Shown here one piece after another: positions 13,619 through 14,527 of a stretch of 14,527 nt of DNA. Made by a program: the position numbers and the translations under genes. The stretch lies in NCBI GenBank assembly GCA_902795255.1, contig CADBKS010000056.1, forward strand, positions 1 through 14,527. The letters are read 5' to 3'. The stretch comes from an uncultured Chloroflexota bacterium (GTDB taxonomy: Bacteria > Chloroflexota > Anaerolineae > Anaerolineales > Anaerolineaceae). The notes beneath the pieces are model-generated. The model had not been told where the DNA came from. It did no database searches and was given only the letters and a program-made list of their open reading frames with translations. Every line of letters begins with the position of its first letter. Within the stretch, counting starts at the first letter, position 1.

Positions 13619-14452
13619 TCACGCTTCCATCCACCCGCGGACGGTACGGATCTCTTCGATGTAGCCCTCATCCTCATTCGGGGTCTCCAGGATGAAAGGC
13701 AGCCCCTGCAGGACCGGATGCAGCGCGATCCGCTTCATCGCCTCCATGCCGAGAGCGCCCCGTCCGAGCTTTTCATGCCGGTCCTTATGGGAGCCGCACG
13801 GGTTTTTGCTGTCGTTGAAATGCACCGCTTTCAGCCTTTCCAGCCCGATGACCGCATCAAAATGGCGCAGGACACCGTCAATATCCTCGGCGAGGTCATA
13901 GCCCGCGTCCCAGGTGTGACAGGTATCGAAACAGATCCCGAGCTTTTCCGGACAGGCCGCGCGGTCCAGGATCTCCCGCAGCTCTTCAAAACTCCCGCCG
14001 ACTTCCGATCCCTTGCCGGCCATCGTTTCCAGCAGCACGGTGGTCCGCAGATCCGGCCGCAGGACCTGATCCAGGGCTGAAACGATCTGTTCGATCCCTT
14101 TTTCGGTCCCCTGCCCCGTGTGGGAACCGGGATGGAAATTGTACAGATTGCCGGGAAGCAGCTCCATCCGCGCAAGATCCAGCCGGAGCATATCCAGCCC
14201 GTTGGCACGGGTCTCCGGATTTGAGGAGCAGAGATTCATCGTATAACTGCCGTGAGCCACCAGCGGCCCGAAATGCTCCGCGCGCATATGGGAAAGCAAA
14301 GCTTCCGCATCCTCCGGGTCAAGCGGCTTCGTCTTTCCGCCGCGGGGATTCCGCGTGAAAAAGGCAAAGGTATTCCCGCCGAACCGGCTCATGGTCTTCC
14401 CCATCGCCGCATACCCGTCCGTCACCGACAAATGGCATCCGATATAGATCAT
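13619..14452 (-). CDS. nfo: Endonuclease IV (AP endonuclease)
   Basis: This is the DNA repair enzyme that cuts the backbone at abasic sites. Its 277 residues are close to E. coli Nfo (285). All nine zinc ligands of the family are visible: His67 (VAHGSY), His107 (NFHPGSH), Glu142 (LLETMAG), Asp176 and His179 (CFDTCHTWDAGYD), His211 (HFNDSK), Asp224 and His226 (DRHEK), Glu256 (LETPN). The protein begins with MIYIGCHLS, as expected. The start ATG at 14452 is preceded by AGGAGA at about 6 nt, and the upstream gene ends only 11 nt before, so they are probably one transcript. Complete and apparently functional. Confidence 0.95.
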   Translation of the reverse strand: MIYIGCHLSVTDGYAAMGKTMSRFGGNTFAFFTRNPRGGKTKPLDPEDAEALLSHMRAEHFGPLVAHGSYTMNLCSSNPETRANGLDMLRLDLARMELLPGNLYNFHPGSHTGQGTEKGIEQIVSALDQVLRPDLRTTVLLETMAGKGSEVGGSFEELREILDRAACPEKLGICFDTCHTWDAGYDLAEDIDGVLRHFDAVIGLERLKAVHFNDSKNPCGSHKDRHEKLGRGALGMEAMKRIALHPVLQGLPFILETPNEDEGYIEEIRTVRGWMEA

Positions 14453-14463
14453 AATTCTCCTGC

Positions 14464-14527
14464 TCAGGAATTCACTTCCAGGATAAAGCGGATGGCGAGG
14501 CCGACGCCGTTCCGGTCGTTGTCGGCG
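14464..14527 (-). CDS. 3' end of a gene upstream of nfo, possibly a HAD-family phosphatase
   Basis: Read on the minus strand from the window edge, the open frame gives 20 residues (ADNDRNGVGLAIRFILEVNS) and a TGA at 14464-14466. The ribosome binding site of nfo follows at once, which supports a coding end here. The NDxxGVxxAIxxFxL pattern is like the C-terminal tail of Cof-type HAD phosphatases, but the segment is too short for a firm family call. Confidence 0.5.
   Translation of the reverse strand, partial: ADNDRNGVGLAIRFILEVNS

Overview
The window looks like Gram-positive (Firmicutes/Bacillota) DNA, probably a gut clostridial or erysipelotrichial relative. The evidence is strong AGGAGG-type ribosome binding sites, a sortase with an LPXTG-type motif, intrinsic terminators, and genes typical of that group. 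I cannot name the genus. Composition is split. Roughly the first 3.1 kb is AT-rich and reads as acquired DNA; from about 3.2 kb onward the DNA is more GC-rich and reads as the host chromosome, with AT-rich patches at 7.2-7.5 and 10.4-10.5 kb.

Region 1 (1-3090) is a minus-strand defence-type cluster at the end of a probable tRNA-associated island. Transcription order is thsA (SIR2-SLOG effector of Thoeris, apparently intact), then a chimeric ORF made from the start of a ThsB-like TIR gene and the end of a NUDIX gene, then a pyrophosphatase-VOC fusion cut by the window edge. The sensor half of Thoeris therefore appears destroyed by an internal deletion while the effector gene remains. The island ends at a tRNA 3'-end fragment (about 2969-3005) followed by an intrinsic terminator, the usual mark left when an integrative element enters a tRNA gene.

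Region 2 (3090-7615) holds one large plus-strand gene for an 1125-residue protein. It has an N-terminal disordered, lysine-rich part and a central permuted papain/NlpC-P60-like core (His423, Cys518). The gene lies between two diverged copies of a ~190-nt unit (A at 2884-3090, B at 7262-7455). Copy A contains the tRNA fragment, so the large gene may itself be cargo of an older insertion.

Region 3 (7583-10498) holds a minus-strand surface protein: signal peptide, long beta-helix with repeated GGAxYQ turns, an Ig-like segment, an LPRTG motif, and then a complete sortase domain in the same chain. Upstream is a promoter, preceded by two exact-period 21-bp tandem repeats.

Region 4 (10500-12390) starts with a GC-rich, highly foldable intergenic block (10575-10766). 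A plus-strand pair follows after a long structured leader: a DeoD-type nucleoside phosphorylase whose usual Ser-Asp active-site pair is replaced, and an isochorismatase-family hydrolase.

Region 5 (12391-14527) has a degraded PiT phosphate permease remnant on the plus strand. It is followed by a minus-strand housekeeping group: the end of an unidentified gene (possibly a HAD phosphatase), endonuclease IV (nfo), and a YfcE-type phosphoesterase with an added C-terminal helical domain.
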